This document shows, piece after piece, positions 1-9,647 of a stretch of 64,000 nt of DNA. The stretch's first letter is position 1. The number at the start of each line of letters is the position of its first letter. The position numbers and the translations under genes are program-made. The notes under the pieces were generated by a model. The model searched no databases, had not been told where the DNA came from, and saw only the letters and a program-made list of their open reading frames with translations. Source of the stretch: Acidobacteriota bacterium (GTDB lineage Bacteria > Acidobacteriota > Terriglobia > Versatilivoradales > Versatilivoraceae); assembly GCA_022826755.1 (NCBI GenBank), contig JAJDUG010000078.1, forward strand, positions 62,001-126,000, in the 5' to 3' direction.

Positions 1-1876
1 CTTCGACGCGCCAGTCGGCGCGGTAGCGTCCGAACGGGGTGGCGAGCGCCACGGGCTCCGGCATCTCATCCACCGTGAATCCCAGGGGAAGATCCACCTC
101 CACGGTTTCCTGGAAGCTGTCGGCTTCCAGGACGACGGCGTACCTGCGCTCGGTCTGGTTCAGATAGGTGAACCCTCGATGGGGCGCCACGGCCGGCTTG
201 AAGATAAGGAGATACCGGCCCACCGTTCTCCCGTAGGCAAGCGCGGTGAAATCGACGTCCACGAAAAAACCGCCCCGATTCCGCTCGCCGGCTTCGATGC
301 TGGACACGTTGGCCCCCGGAGCGCCCCGGGAGACCCAACGCTCGATGACCCTGCGGTAGTCCCTGTTCCCCAGGCTTCTGTGAAGGCGGCGATTCCTGCT
401 GGCGGCGCTCCCTTCCAACTGCTCCCGAATCTGACAGCCGATCGATCCGTCATGGGACAGGCTCATGGTGACGTGGCGTTTGAGGAGGTTGGCTTGGGGA
501 GGGGAAGCCGGGGCGCGCAGCAGTTCACCCCCCCTGGGCCTGACCAGCAGCGCCAGGCTGTCCTGCTGGTGGGCGGGAAGGTAGCCCAAGGGCGTGTAGC
601 GGTCGGTCGGGTCGAACAGAAGGAGTTTCCCCCAATCGCCGGCCGAGGCTACAGCGGGCGCTTCCAGCTCTCCAGAAAACCTGACGGCGATGATGACGTG
701 GTTGAATTGCTGCGGAGAGGGCCAATCGGGCCGCACATAACGGCGATTGCCGGAAAAGATCGCTACCGGGTAGGACTCGACGCCCACCGCCGCCAACAGC
801 GAGCGCATGAGGTTGACCTTGTCCTTGCAGTCTCCATAGGCCTTTTGCAGCGTCTCCCCCGCGGGACTGGGCTGGTATCCGCCGCCGCGCCCGACCCCCA
901 ATTGGATGGAGGCGTACTTGATGCGCTGGGAGAAATCGGCGATGGCCTCGATTTTCTCGAGCTGGCTTGCCTTTCCCGCGGTCAGGTCCTGCGCCTTGGC
1001 GATGACGGCCCGGTCGGGCCTGGCCCGGGGGTCGGCAAGGGAGGCCAGCCAGGCAGAAACCTGGCCCCACTCGCGGAAGGTCGGCCCGGCGGCCTTGACC
1101 TGGGAGGGAGGAAAGTAGCTGACGTTGATCCGGGGTACGATCGACCTCAGCCCGGGCCGGGCGGGTTCCTCCGAGACCGGGGGCAGGCGTTCCAGTTGCC
1201 AGGTGTAGGAGGAGCCGTTCACCAGGGGCTCAATGGGTGCGTGGTTGTCCGTGACCGATTCAGCCGTCCAGCCCGAAGGCAGCTCCAGGCGGAAGCGGGA
1301 GAGCAGAGCCGGCAGATCGTTCTGAAAGCTGAAGCTGAACTGGGTAAAAACCGACCGGTCTTCCAGGACCGATTCGTAGCCGAACACTGAACCCGTATCG
1401 GCGTCGGCCATGCCACGGATGGACGACTCCCGCGACTCGTCATAGACATCGTAGACATCGTCTTCCACCAGCGAGACATCGACAATGTCCTTCTTGCGAT
1501 AGGTTTTCGAAGCGCCGGAGGGGTAGAGCATCCAGGCCTCGAGCCGGCGGACCTTGCCGCTGTCGCTGCCATAGATCACAGTCCCGCGAGCTTTCCGTCG
1601 GCCTTCCCGGGTCAGGACCTTGACGGCCTTCCGCACCGAGGTGGTGACCTTGCCATCCGGCTCGACGGTCACGGTGGTTTCGTCGAGAAGAACGACGGCT
1701 CCCACCTCGCTGTCGTATTCCGGGACTTGGCTGGAGGCCAGCTCAGTGAGCCAGGAAGGGGCCCGTTTGGCAGCCACGGAGGGGGAGGCAATGCAGGCCA
1801 GGACCAGGGCGGCCGCCCACGGCTTGACCCGCCACCGGTCAATCCGCCGGCGGTCTGCGGGTGAGCGTGAGCACAT
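1..1876 (-). CDS. Exported DUF3857/transglutaminase-like protein (3' end outside window)
   Basis: About 625 residues are visible and the frame is still open at the window edge. The ATG at 1874-1876 gives an N-terminus MCSRSPADRRR followed by a hydrophobic stretch (WAAALVLACIASPSVA), a likely signal peptide, so the product is periplasmic or outer-membrane associated. An N-terminal DUF3857-type beta domain is followed by a transglutaminase-like core. Its catalytic residues are visible: Cys350 in YGDCKDK, His393 in FNHVII and Asp422 in FDPTD. The start overlaps the 3' end of the upstream paralogue by 38 bases, so the two are probably translationally coupled. The family is common in Bacteroidota and Acidobacteriota; the substrate is unknown. 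Function as an active protease or transglutaminase is inferred from the triad only. Confidence 0.85.
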   Translation of the reverse strand, partial: MCSRSPADRRRIDRWRVKPWAAALVLACIASPSVAAKRAPSWLTELASSQVPEYDSEVGAVVLLDETTVTVEPDGKVTTSVRKAVKVLTREGRRKARGTVIYGSDSGKVRRLEAWMLYPSGASKTYRKKDIVDVSLVEDDVYDVYDESRESSIRGMADADTGSVFGYESVLEDRSVFTQFSFSFQNDLPALLSRFRLELPSGWTAESVTDNHAPIEPLVNGSSYTWQLERLPPVSEEPARPGLRSIVPRINVSYFPPSQVKAAGPTFREWGQVSAWLASLADPRARPDRAVIAKAQDLTAGKASQLEKIEAIADFSQRIKYASIQLGVGRGGGYQPSPAGETLQKAYGDCKDKVNLMRSLLAAVGVESYPVAIFSGNRRYVRPDWPSPQQFNHVIIAVRFSGELEAPAVASAGDWGKLLLFDPTDRYTPLGYLPAHQQDSLALLVRPRGGELLRAPASPPQANLLKRHVTMSLSHDGSIGCQIREQLEGSAASRNRRLHRSLGNRDYRRVIERWVSRGAPGANVSSIEAGERNRGGFFVDVDFTALAYGRTVGRYLLIFKPAVAPHRGFTYLNQTERRYAVVLEADSFQETVEVDLPLGFTVDEMPEPVALATPFGRYRADWRVE

Positions 1877-3830
1877 GGTTGTCCTGGCGGTGGATGTAAT
1901 CGAAGGTTCGCTTGATTTGGGGATAGGCGTCTGAGCGGAACAGTATGTTTCCGTTGTCTCCGAAGCGAAAACTGCGGCGGTAGGTCAACCCGTTGCCGTC
2001 GCTTGACTCCAGGCTGGCCTCATATTTCCCTACGCCTCTCATGGTGAAGGGTCTTGGGGATGAGATCCGCTCCAGGCGGTGGGTCTGCGGCAGCTCGATG
2101 GAGACCTCGTCCGTCTCGGTCCAGGGGTAGCGGAAATAGATATCGTAGAGGCGCTGGCTGGTTTCGAACTCCGCGGGCTTGTTCATTTGGAAAAAGGCCG
2201 GCTGCAGCAGCAGACGCCTGCCGACCCCCTGGGCATAGCCCGGCACCCGAATCCTGTAGCGCACCGAGAAGGGGGCCCGGACAGCTTTGGCGTTCAGGAT
2301 CTCGACCTCGGTTACTTCGGCGGATTGCAACCGTTTCTGCACCCGCTCAGCAATGTCCTCCTGCTGCTCCTCCGGGGCGAGAGCGTCATACAGGTTCTTG
2401 CTGGACACCCCCGAGTGGCCGTGGAAGACCATCTCCACCGTTCCTTCCAGAGTTCCGTCCTCCTGCAGCTTGAAACTCGCTTTGCGGTGAATCCGACTCT
2501 TTTCGGGACCGGAGGAAGGAGTCTTCTGGAAAAAGGGTTGCTTCCGGTGGAGGATCAGCGATTCGACGCCCTCCTCGGGCCACAGCAGCATGCCGGGTTC
2601 CAGGTAGGGAGAGGATGGATCGTAGAATTTCCAGTTGCCGTTGAGCTCTACCGCCACCTGCATGCGGTCCAGGAAATAAGGGTCCATGAATTGGGAGTTG
2701 AAAAAGAAGTCGTCCCGTCCGGCGGCCAGGGCGATATAGGCCCGTATTCCGGAGGCGTTCAAGAGGGCGGTGAACAGCTTGTTGATGTCGCGGTGCGTTC
2801 CCATTCCTTGCTTCAGGGTGTCGGACGGCTTCTTGCGGGGCTTCAGTTTCAGGCGCTGCTCGGCAGTCACCCCGGAGCGGTCGTGGTAGATGCTCTTGAT
2901 CCGGTTGAGGCAGAAGTCGAGGATGCGATCGATTTTCTCGGTGGGTGAGGACAGACCCGCGGTCAGCTCGGCGGCTTTCTTCTTGATGGCGCCGTCGACC
3001 TTGACCTCGTTCCTGATTTCGTGGCGAATGGCTTTTCCCAGTTCGCTCCAATACTTGTCCGGCTTGAACTTGCGTTTCTTGGAGTAGAACAGCAGCATCC
3101 AGGAGCGGAGGTTGTCCTCGGGAGGCATTCGGGCTTCTCGCCGGAAAGCCTGAACGTCCTGCACCGTGATGGACTGCCACCCCCCGGGCATTTCCCGGAT
3201 TCCCTCGCTCCTGACGTTGAACACCTGGAAACCCATCAGGTATCCCAATCGCTCCCAGGCATAGTCCGAGGGCTTGACGTGGTAGGTGACCTCCCAGGAA
3301 GGGATGTCCCGCTGAAAATAGAGACGGGAATACTGGGAGAAATAGTCGTCGCGATACTGTTTCCACTGGTACTCGACGATGTCTCCCGGTTCCACCCCCG
3401 GCATGGAGAAGGACTTGAACCTGACCTTGATTCCGCCGGTCCTGGCCACCGTCCGCTCGAAGATGGAACGACCGGGAACCTCCAGGATGCGGCCGTCGGA
3501 CTTGATGGTCCGCGCACGCAGGTCGCCGATGCGAATCTCGTCGGTTGCCGACAGCAAGTCGATAGTGGCGTGCTCCTGCACGCCGCGCTCGGTGAAGATC
3601 TTGATGCGGAGGTACTGCTCCTTGATGTTCTGCGGCTGCCGCCCTCCGATCATTTGATCCGTCACCCAGGTCCGCCAGAACACTGCCTCGGCGTCGGCAT
3701 CGGGGTCGATTCGGGGACTTTGCGCAGCCAGGTGGGCCGGCTCGACGGGAGCCCACTTGACGGCGGCGGCCGGGAGGCAAAGGACCAGAGGCAGCAGCAA
3801 GGACGCCAGGATTCGAAGAGCCGGCTTCAT
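1839..3830 (-). CDS. Exported DUF3857/transglutaminase-like paralogue lacking the catalytic Cys
   Basis: 663 residues. The start is placed at the ATG at 3828-3830, which has GGAGA seven bases upstream and begins a clear signal peptide (MKPALRILASLLLPLVLCLPAAA). An upstream in-frame ATG at 3914 would bury this signal and is rejected. Architecture matches its downstream neighbour: a DUF3857-like N-terminal beta domain, a transglutaminase-like core around residues 290-420, and a C-terminal beta domain. Where active members have GDCKDK, this protein has GTHRDI (His346), and the catalytic His segment reads DRMQVAVELNG. Both catalytic positions are therefore lost. It is probably a non-enzymatic partner or binding protein for the overlapping active paralogue; that role is inference. 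Confidence 0.85.
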   Translation of the reverse strand: MKPALRILASLLLPLVLCLPAAAVKWAPVEPAHLAAQSPRIDPDADAEAVFWRTWVTDQMIGGRQPQNIKEQYLRIKIFTERGVQEHATIDLLSATDEIRIGDLRARTIKSDGRILEVPGRSIFERTVARTGGIKVRFKSFSMPGVEPGDIVEYQWKQYRDDYFSQYSRLYFQRDIPSWEVTYHVKPSDYAWERLGYLMGFQVFNVRSEGIREMPGGWQSITVQDVQAFRREARMPPEDNLRSWMLLFYSKKRKFKPDKYWSELGKAIRHEIRNEVKVDGAIKKKAAELTAGLSSPTEKIDRILDFCLNRIKSIYHDRSGVTAEQRLKLKPRKKPSDTLKQGMGTHRDINKLFTALLNASGIRAYIALAAGRDDFFFNSQFMDPYFLDRMQVAVELNGNWKFYDPSSPYLEPGMLLWPEEGVESLILHRKQPFFQKTPSSGPEKSRIHRKASFKLQEDGTLEGTVEMVFHGHSGVSSKNLYDALAPEEQQEDIAERVQKRLQSAEVTEVEILNAKAVRAPFSVRYRIRVPGYAQGVGRRLLLQPAFFQMNKPAEFETSQRLYDIYFRYPWTETDEVSIELPQTHRLERISSPRPFTMRGVGKYEASLESSDGNGLTYRRSFRFGDNGNILFRSDAYPQIKRTFDYIHRQDNHVLTLTRRPPAD

Positions 3831-3960
3831 CAGGATTCTCCGGTGTGAACGGAATCGGGAGGTCGGTTGCGGTGCTTCAAGGGAAAGCTGTTGGGCGCGG
3901 TCATGATATACCACGACTCAACCGGTTACCATCGGCTTCGGCGCCGGTGAGGAACCTGCC

Positions 3961-5844
3961 TCAAAACCGAGATTGCTCGCCCGCGGACCGGCGCACACTC
4001 AGGTCTACGTTCGAAGTGCCGGCTCCCTTGACCACCTCGACCAGCCTGGAGTCGAATACCTGGGAAATCCCGTAGCCTCGACTGGGGTGGGTGGCGTCGG
4101 GCCTGGAACGGAGCGCCAGAAAGTAGCGGCCCGGGGAAAGCCCGGCCAGGGTGTATTGGGGCGAGGGAACGTCGAACACCGAGGAGGTGTTCTCGACGAA
4201 ATTGATGAGGACGATCTGCAACTGGTTCAAGCCTGGGGCGTCGCTCGCCGACTCGACCGAGCCCGAGATGGAGCCGCCCAGTCTGAAGGCGAAGTCCAAC
4301 TCTTGCAGGAGGTCCCCTTCAACCACCGTCACCACCCGCGGCAGCGGCGACCGCAGTGCGATCAGATTGGGGTCCGAGAGCCTGGGGGTCAGGGAGTAGC
4401 GCCCCCCGGGAGTTCCGTCCACCCGGAATGAACCGTCCTCCCCGACCCTCAACTGCCGGTCCTCGGACCCCCTGGGATCGAAATCCAGTCGTGCCAGCTC
4501 GACGACGTCTCTTGAGGAGTCCCATTGATATTCGGGCTCCTCGATACGAACCCTGCCGCGGAGACTGGCTCCGGCCGTCAGATTGAAGTCGATGTCCCGG
4601 AGGGCCTTCCCTTCCTCCAGCTCGATCCTGTCCGCCCTGTCCAGGCTCAGCTTGTCCCGGTAGTAGACCTGGATGAGCCGCCGGTGCCTGGCCGGGAGCA
4701 GCATGCCCAGGGTGTAGTCTCCCGGGGGCAGTCCCTGAAGCAGGAAGGCTCCCGACCGATCGGTTTGGGTTCGCGTTGGATAAAAACCCGGCAGGATGAC
4801 CGGTTGCGGAATCACCTGCACTTCCTCCAGGGGCTCCTCGTCTCCCAGTGTCACGACCTTCCCGCTGATCCAGCACTCCTGCAAGAGGGTGAAGTCGATA
4901 TCGGAAAGGGTGAGACCCGGCTCGACATCGACAGCGACTGCCGATTCCCGAATGAACTGTTGGGGATAGAACTGGGGCAGCCAGCCTGGCTGTTGCCGGC
5001 CGGGCCCGTCTTCTCCTTCGGGGAGGCCTGCCGACAGCACGTAGGAGCCCGGCGAAAGGCCGGCCAGCCGATATCGCCCCAGTGAATCGCTGGCGGCGAT
5101 ACGGGAGATTGGGGAAGACCCCTCTTTCTCGGCAACCACCCGGACTCCCTCCAGCGGCTCCATTCCCTCGAGAGTCCGAATCCGGCCTCGGATGGCCCCT
5201 GCCCGTTGCAGCACAAAGTCGATCCCGGTGAGGTTGCGGCGTTGCTCCACGGCCACGGGTCGCGCGTCCTGGCGGTCTGTGGCCTCCGGATAGTAGGCGG
5301 ATACGTATCGCTGGTCCCGAGTCCCGGCGGAAAGGAGGAATTCGCCGGGGGGCAGCCTCGGCAGGAGATAGCTCCCGTCTTCCCCGGTCGAGGTGGAGAC
5401 ACGATGATGGGCCGACTCGGCCTGGACGGTGACCTCGGCCAGGGGGATCTCTCTCTCACCCTTCACCCGGCCGGCAACCGAGCCGCCCATGGTGAGCGCC
5501 AGGTCCAGAACGATGAACGAATCGAAAGTGGGGATGTGAAGGATGTCGCCGCCTTCCGCATCCCCCGATCCGCCGTACTGCCTGGGGAGGTAGTTGGAAT
5601 CGGGGACTTCGACCTGGATCCGGTAGCGTCCCCGCAGCAGGTCCAGGAGATAGCGCCCCTGCCGGCCGGTCAGAGCCTGAGCCGACGGTTGCCCCGGGTC
5701 CAGGGCCAGGGCCCGGACAACGGCTTGGGGGATACCCTCCCCGGTGTGGGAATCGGTGACTCGGCCGGCAACCTCGGCTGCCTGAACCGGCGCCTGCAGG
5801 CTGAGGCCGATGAACAGGATTCCTGCGGATGTGGATCGAAACAT
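3961..5844 (-). CDS. Exported carboxypeptidase-regulatory-like repeat protein
   Basis: 627 residues with an N-terminal signal peptide (MFRSTSAGILFIGLSLQAPVQA). The mature protein is a string of about six beta-sandwich modules of the carboxypeptidase regulatory / Cna-B type, recognisable from repeats such as 'AGRVTDSHTGEGIPQA', 'SGKVVTLGDEEPLEEV' and 'SGSVESASD', each ending in a 'LPPGDY'/'LSPGRY' turn. There is no enzymatic domain. Such proteins are usually surface or periplasmic scaffolds or adhesins. It sits between the glycosyltransferase gene (16 bases upstream) and the DUF3857 pair (130 bases downstream), all on the same strand, so co-transcription is likely. The precise role is unknown. 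Confidence 0.85.
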   Translation of the reverse strand: MFRSTSAGILFIGLSLQAPVQAAEVAGRVTDSHTGEGIPQAVVRALALDPGQPSAQALTGRQGRYLLDLLRGRYRIQVEVPDSNYLPRQYGGSGDAEGGDILHIPTFDSFIVLDLALTMGGSVAGRVKGEREIPLAEVTVQAESAHHRVSTSTGEDGSYLLPRLPPGEFLLSAGTRDQRYVSAYYPEATDRQDARPVAVEQRRNLTGIDFVLQRAGAIRGRIRTLEGMEPLEGVRVVAEKEGSSPISRIAASDSLGRYRLAGLSPGSYVLSAGLPEGEDGPGRQQPGWLPQFYPQQFIRESAVAVDVEPGLTLSDIDFTLLQECWISGKVVTLGDEEPLEEVQVIPQPVILPGFYPTRTQTDRSGAFLLQGLPPGDYTLGMLLPARHRRLIQVYYRDKLSLDRADRIELEEGKALRDIDFNLTAGASLRGRVRIEEPEYQWDSSRDVVELARLDFDPRGSEDRQLRVGEDGSFRVDGTPGGRYSLTPRLSDPNLIALRSPLPRVVTVVEGDLLQELDFAFRLGGSISGSVESASDAPGLNQLQIVLINFVENTSSVFDVPSPQYTLAGLSPGRYFLALRSRPDATHPSRGYGISQVFDSRLVEVVKGAGTSNVDLSVRRSAGEQSRF

Positions 5845-5860
5845 CGCCGCGGGTCCAGCT

Positions 5861-6550
5861 TCAGAAATCGTGATCTGCCTCGAGAATCAGCCCTTCCATG
5901 GTAGCAAAAAAAGCCGGATCGATCCCGTCCTCCCGGCTATTTCCCGGGCAGGCCTGGCGATAGAATTGCTTCAGGTCGCCGAAGGTGTCCAGGTCTGCCT
6001 GGGGTTGCAGTGATTTCCAGCGCACTCCCCTTCGCCTGAGCCGGTCCAGGGTGGTCTCATGGACCGCCGGAGTTCCCCAGGGAATTCCCTGCAGGATTTC
6101 GGGAAGGCAGGCGGCAAACCCGATCAGGTAGTATCCGCCGTCCTGAGCCGGGCCGATGACCACCTCCCGCCGGTTCAGGGCTCGGATGGCGTCCCGGACC
6201 GTCTTCGATCCCAGACAGGGGCAGTCGGTGCCGACGAAGATGACCTTTGAAAAACCCTGGCGGACTCGGGTCGTGAGCGCGTGGCTGAGACGCTCCCCCA
6301 AATTGGAGCCGCGCTGGACGTCCAGCTCGAAGCCTCGCGCGTCCATCCGTCCGGCATGCTCCAGCGCTTGCTGCAGCGTTCCGGTAAGGCAAAGGCTTGC
6401 CTCCACCCCGAGAGCCATGAGAGGCCGCATTCGGGCAACGGTGTGGTTCAGCAGGGCCTCGTGCAGGCGCAGGCATTGCGCCGGCGACAAGGGGGGGGAC
6501 ATGCGGGTCTTGACCGTCCCCGGGACGGGGGCCTTGGCAAAGATATTCAG
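5861..6550 (-). CDS. DUF2064-family glycosyltransferase (TIGR04282-like); start uncertain
   Basis: The core opens with NIFAKAPVPGTVKTRMSP, the hallmark of the DUF2064 / rSAM-associated nucleotidyl-glycosyltransferase family. A GT-A-like 'VGTDCPCLG' (DxxCP) motif and 'IGPAQDGGYYLIGF' follow, where the Asp binds metal and sugar nucleotide. About 230 residues is normal for the family. The family core starts at the base shown, but no ATG, GTG or TTG lies just upstream in frame. The first base given is a CTG with AGGA close by; the next upstream candidates are TTG codons inside the preceding gene. It may glycosylate a surface product, but the acceptor is unknown. Confidence 0.75.
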   Translation of the reverse strand: MNIFAKAPVPGTVKTRMSPPLSPAQCLRLHEALLNHTVARMRPLMALGVEASLCLTGTLQQALEHAGRMDARGFELDVQRGSNLGERLSHALTTRVRQGFSKVIFVGTDCPCLGSKTVRDAIRALNRREVVIGPAQDGGYYLIGFAACLPEILQGIPWGTPAVHETTLDRLRRRGVRWKSLQPQADLDTFGDLKQFYRQACPGNSREDGIDPAFFATMEGLILEADHDF

Positions 6551-6602
6551 GGAGGTCCTGTCTACGGTTAGCGGGGAGATGATGACTGTCCTGGTTGCCG
6601 AC

Positions 6603-6830
6603 CTAGCGGATAACCCAGTCGAGGAACCTGTTGAGTAGAACGGCGCCTCCGGCAATGGAAGCGCCAATGCGCCATATGTCGGCTTTGAGAACGGCGAGGT
6701 CTTGCTTGGTCGCCAACTCGACGTCCGAGCGGCTGATAGCGGCAACGACGGCTTCAGCCTGTCGGGTATCCATTCCGGCGTTTTCAAGCTGTTTGATCGT
6801 GGCGTGGGTGTCGAGGGTGTAGGTGGTCAT
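6603..6830 (-). CDS. Small coiled-coil protein with C-terminal membrane segment (DUF1640-like)
   Basis: 75 residues from the ATG at 6828-6830, preceded by GGAG at a 7-base distance. A GTG four codons earlier overlaps that Shine-Dalgarno sequence and is not preferred. The sequence has an amphipathic helix with 'MDTRQAEAVVAAISRSD', then 'ATKQDLAVLKADIWR', then a hydrophobic C-terminus 'IGASIAGGAVLLNRFLDW'. This is the layout of the short bacterial DUF1640 / CCDC90-like proteins: predicted coiled coil plus a single membrane anchor. Function is unknown. It is the first gene of the minus-strand group and lies just upstream of the glycosyltransferase. Confidence 0.65.
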   Translation of the reverse strand: MTTYTLDTHATIKQLENAGMDTRQAEAVVAAISRSDVELATKQDLAVLKADIWRIGASIAGGAVLLNRFLDWVIR

Positions 6831-6945
6831 GATATTCTCCACTGACTAGACACTAGCACACTCTCTCATCGGTTGAACGACCAATGGCTGCAGGCACTGG
6901 GTGCCTGCGCTCCGCTCAAGAGGGGACATCCAGCGAGGCGACCTG

Positions 6946-7944
6946 TCAATCGCCGGAAAAGGCGGCGTCGAAGGCCACCCCGGAGGGGGCAAAGTCCTGC
7001 CGGCGGACCATCGCCAGAGCCTCGGGGGCCCCCCAGTTGCGGTCCATGCCGGAGTCTTCCCACTCGATGGAAAGCGGTCCCTGGTAGCCGATGCGATTGA
7101 GTGCCCGCATCACCTGGTCCCACTGGACTCCGCCTCTGCCCGGGGAGACGAAATCCCAGCCCCGTCGATGGTCCCCGAAGTCGAGATGGGAGGAGAGAAT
7201 GCTGCTGCGGCCGTCCGCTTGAACCCGGGCGTCCTTGATGTGGACGTGAAAGATGCGGTCCTTGAAGTCATCGAGGAAAAAGACGGGGTTGATGAGCTGG
7301 GGTATGAGGTGGCTGGGATCGAAATTGAATCCGAAGCTGGGGTGGTGCCGGATGGCCTCCAGTGCCCGGTGAGCGGTCACAATGTCGTAGGCGATCTCGG
7401 TCGGGTGAACCTCCAGGGCGAAGCGGACCTGCTGTTCCTGAAATACCTCCAGAATGGGGAGCCAGCGTTCGGCGAAGTCGCGGTAGCCGGAATCGATGTG
7501 GCTCTGGGAAGTGGGCGGAAAGAAGTAGAGCTTGGCCCAGACACTGCTGCCGGTAAATCCGTTGACCGTGTCGACTCCGAAAAGCTTGGCCGCGCGAGCG
7601 GTGGCTTTCATCTCCTCGGCGGCACGCCGGCGGACTCCTTCCGGATCTCCGTCCCCCCAGATGCGGCCGGGGAGGATGTCCTTGTGCCGGGCGTCGATGG
7701 GATCGCAGGTGCACTGACCCACCAGGTGGTTGCTGATGGCCAGGCAGCTCAGACCCAGCCCATCCAGCAGAGCCCGCTTCTCACGCACATAGCCGTCGCT
7801 CTCCAGGGCTCGGTCCACTTCGAAGTGGTCGCCCCAGCAAGCCAGTTCCAGGCCGTCGAACCCCCACTGGCCTGCCTGCCTGGCCAGGGCTTCCAGAGGC
7901 ATATCGGCCCATTGGCCGGTGAACAGTGTGACGGGTCTTGCCAT
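6946..7944 (-). CDS. Sugar phosphate isomerase/epimerase (xylose-isomerase-like TIM barrel)
   Basis: 332 residues. The start is the ATG at 7942-7944 with a strong GGAGGAAG ribosome-binding site; an in-frame upstream ATG adds 17 Arg/Pro-rich residues and is unlikely. The TIM-barrel AP-endonuclease-2 fold is indicated by '[16 protein letters not shown]', '[12 protein letters not shown]' (metal-ligand Glu), '[13 protein letters not shown]' (Asp/His), '[15 protein letters not shown]' and '[11 protein letters not shown]'. These carry the usual Glu-Asp-His-Glu metal site. It is paired with the Gfo/Idh/MocA oxidoreductase immediately upstream, a common pairing in sugar or inositol catabolism. The substrate cannot be told. 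Confidence 0.88.
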   Translation of the reverse strand: MARPVTLFTGQWADMPLEALARQAGQWGFDGLELACWGDHFEVDRALESDGYVREKRALLDGLGLSCLAISNHLVGQCTCDPIDARHKDILPGRIWGDGDPEGVRRRAAEEMKATARAAKLFGVDTVNGFTGSSVWAKLYFFPPTSQSHIDSGYRDFAERWLPILEVFQEQQVRFALEVHPTEIAYDIVTAHRALEAIRHHPSFGFNFDPSHLIPQLINPVFFLDDFKDRIFHVHIKDARVQADGRSSILSSHLDFGDHRRGWDFVSPGRGGVQWDQVMRALNRIGYQGPLSIEWEDSGMDRNWGAPEALAMVRRQDFAPSGVAFDAAFSGD

Positions 7945-8010
7945 TGTCTTCCTCCGGGTTGGGGTCGGGGTTCGATGCGGCCGCCTCGCCGGCATCGTCC
8001 GGCTCCAGGG

Positions 8011-9141
8011 CTACCGGGGCCGCAGCGAGATCCATTGTCTGGACTGTGCGCTTTCCTGGATGGCCTGGAGCACTCTCTGGTTCGCCACACCGTCCTGGAA
8101 GTCGGGTGAGGGGGGCTGGTTCCGCGCCATGGCCTGCATCAGGTCATGGACAATGTGAACGAAGGTGTGCTCATAGCCGATGACGTGTCCGGGAGGCCAC
8201 CAGTTCATGTAGGGGTGAAAGGATTCGGTAACCAGGATGTCCTTGAATCCCTGGGAGTGCCGGGCATCCTTGCACAGGAAGAGTCTGAGCTCGTTGAGAC
8301 GCTCCAGGTTGAAGGTCAGGCTGCCCAGGCTGCCGTTGATCTCGAAAGCGTTGTAGTTCTTGCGGCCGGGCGCGAACCGGGTGGCTTCGATGCTGCCCAC
8401 CGCGCCGTTGGCGAATCGAAGCAGCGCCAGGCTGGCGTCGTCGACCGTTACCCGGCCCTTCCTGGTGGGCTGATCCGGCAGGGGGCGCTGCTTGACGAAG
8501 GTTTCCAGCAGGCCCGAGACCGCGCGGATTTCGCCGACCAGAAAGCGGGCCAGGTCGATCAAGTGGGATCCCAGGTCGCCCAGGGCTCCACTGCCGGACT
8601 TTCGTTGGTCGAACCTCCAGAGAAGCGGCAGCTCGGGGCTCATGGACCAGTCCTGCAGGTAGGTGCCCCGAAAATGACGAATGGACCCCAGTTCACCGCC
8701 GTCAATGAGCTCCTTGGCCAGGGCCACGGCCGGCACCTTGCGGTAGTTGTGACAAAGCATGTGCGGCACACCGCCCTGGCGAACGGCAGCCAGCATCTTT
8801 CGGGCTTCGCTCAAACTGTTGGCCAAGGGCTTTTCGCACAGGATCGCCTTGCCGGCTTTGGCGGCGGCCAGGCAGATCGGCAGGTGGGTGTCGCCCGGCG
8901 TGGCGATGTCGACCAGGTCGATGTCGGGTCGATTCACCACCTCTTCCCAGGAGGTGCTCCACTCCCGCCATCCCAACCGGTCGGCGGCGGTGCTGACTCC
9001 GGCCCGGTTGCGGCCGCAGATCACCTTCATGACCGGCAGGGCCGGAGGACTGAAAAAGTGCTGCATCTGACGGTAGGCGTTGCTGTGGGCCTTTCCCATG
9101 AACTGGTAACCGATCAGGGCTACATGGATCTTCCGGACCAT
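8011..9141 (-). CDS. Gfo/Idh/MocA-family NAD(P)-dependent oxidoreductase
   Basis: 376 residues from the ATG at 9139-9141, where the Rossmann fold begins ([23 protein letters not shown]). A longer in-frame ATG at 9225 adds non-homologous residues. Family signatures are the modified dinucleotide-binding '[12 protein letters not shown]', '[14 protein letters not shown]', the catalytic 'CEKPLAN' (Lys) and '[15 protein letters not shown]' (His). It probably oxidises or reduces a sugar or polyol and works with the isomerase 66 bases downstream on the same strand. The substrate is unknown. A divergent promoter region shared with the plus-strand block lies upstream. Confidence 0.9.
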   Translation of the reverse strand: MVRKIHVALIGYQFMGKAHSNAYRQMQHFFSPPALPVMKVICGRNRAGVSTAADRLGWREWSTSWEEVVNRPDIDLVDIATPGDTHLPICLAAAKAGKAILCEKPLANSLSEARKMLAAVRQGGVPHMLCHNYRKVPAVALAKELIDGGELGSIRHFRGTYLQDWSMSPELPLLWRFDQRKSGSGALGDLGSHLIDLARFLVGEIRAVSGLLETFVKQRPLPDQPTRKGRVTVDDASLALLRFANGAVGSIEATRFAPGRKNYNAFEINGSLGSLTFNLERLNELRLFLCKDARHSQGFKDILVTESFHPYMNWWPPGHVIGYEHTFVHIVHDLMQAMARNQPPSPDFQDGVANQRVLQAIQESAQSRQWISLRPR

Positions 9142-9647
9142 GGGTTCGCTCTCTGGCCGGTGTGGAGGCCAAATCCCGGAGGCTTGCCGGTCGGGAACGG
9201 CTGGGCTCAGGAAGGGGTGCCGCATCCCTTCCGGTAATGCCGTTCGTTTTCAACGCAAGGAAAGCCTGTATATCAAGATCCATCGAAGAGGGTCAAGCCC
9301 ATCGACCGGGAGGGGCGCCGACTTGCCCCGCGAGTGACCTCTCCCCCGGCGTCTCCCGGGTAAGCTCCCGCCGCCCGGCGAATGGGGAAAACGGCTCAAT
9401 GGTTGGTCCTTCTAGATTGATTCTGCCCCGTCGGGGATAACCTCGGCCCCTTGGTGGCCCTTCGCGGTCCGTCGTGTCCCTTCGTGGATACCTCTTTTCC
9501 CCCTGTCGCGGTTCACCGCAGATCCCTTCGATGAAGAAGATTTTGTCCCTCGGCGGATCTGCTATCATAGACGTTTGGCGCCGTTGGCGTGGCGGCAGCG
9601 CAGGACCGCGCATCGGTACTTCGAGTGGGCACGAGAGGAGAGTTGCA
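9142..9647. other. Divergent intergenic region with a repeat fragment and a weak promoter-like site
   Basis: 506 bases with no convincing gene. Bases 9451-9503 carry a degenerate copy of the 'ttggtggcccttcg ... cttcgtggata' dispersed repeat seen again near 41080, 51900 and 55890. A -10-like TATCAT at 9563-9568 sits 16 bases after TTTTGT (9541-9546) and could start the CDGSH-his transcript. The -35 match is poor, so this is only a candidate. Confidence 0.4.
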
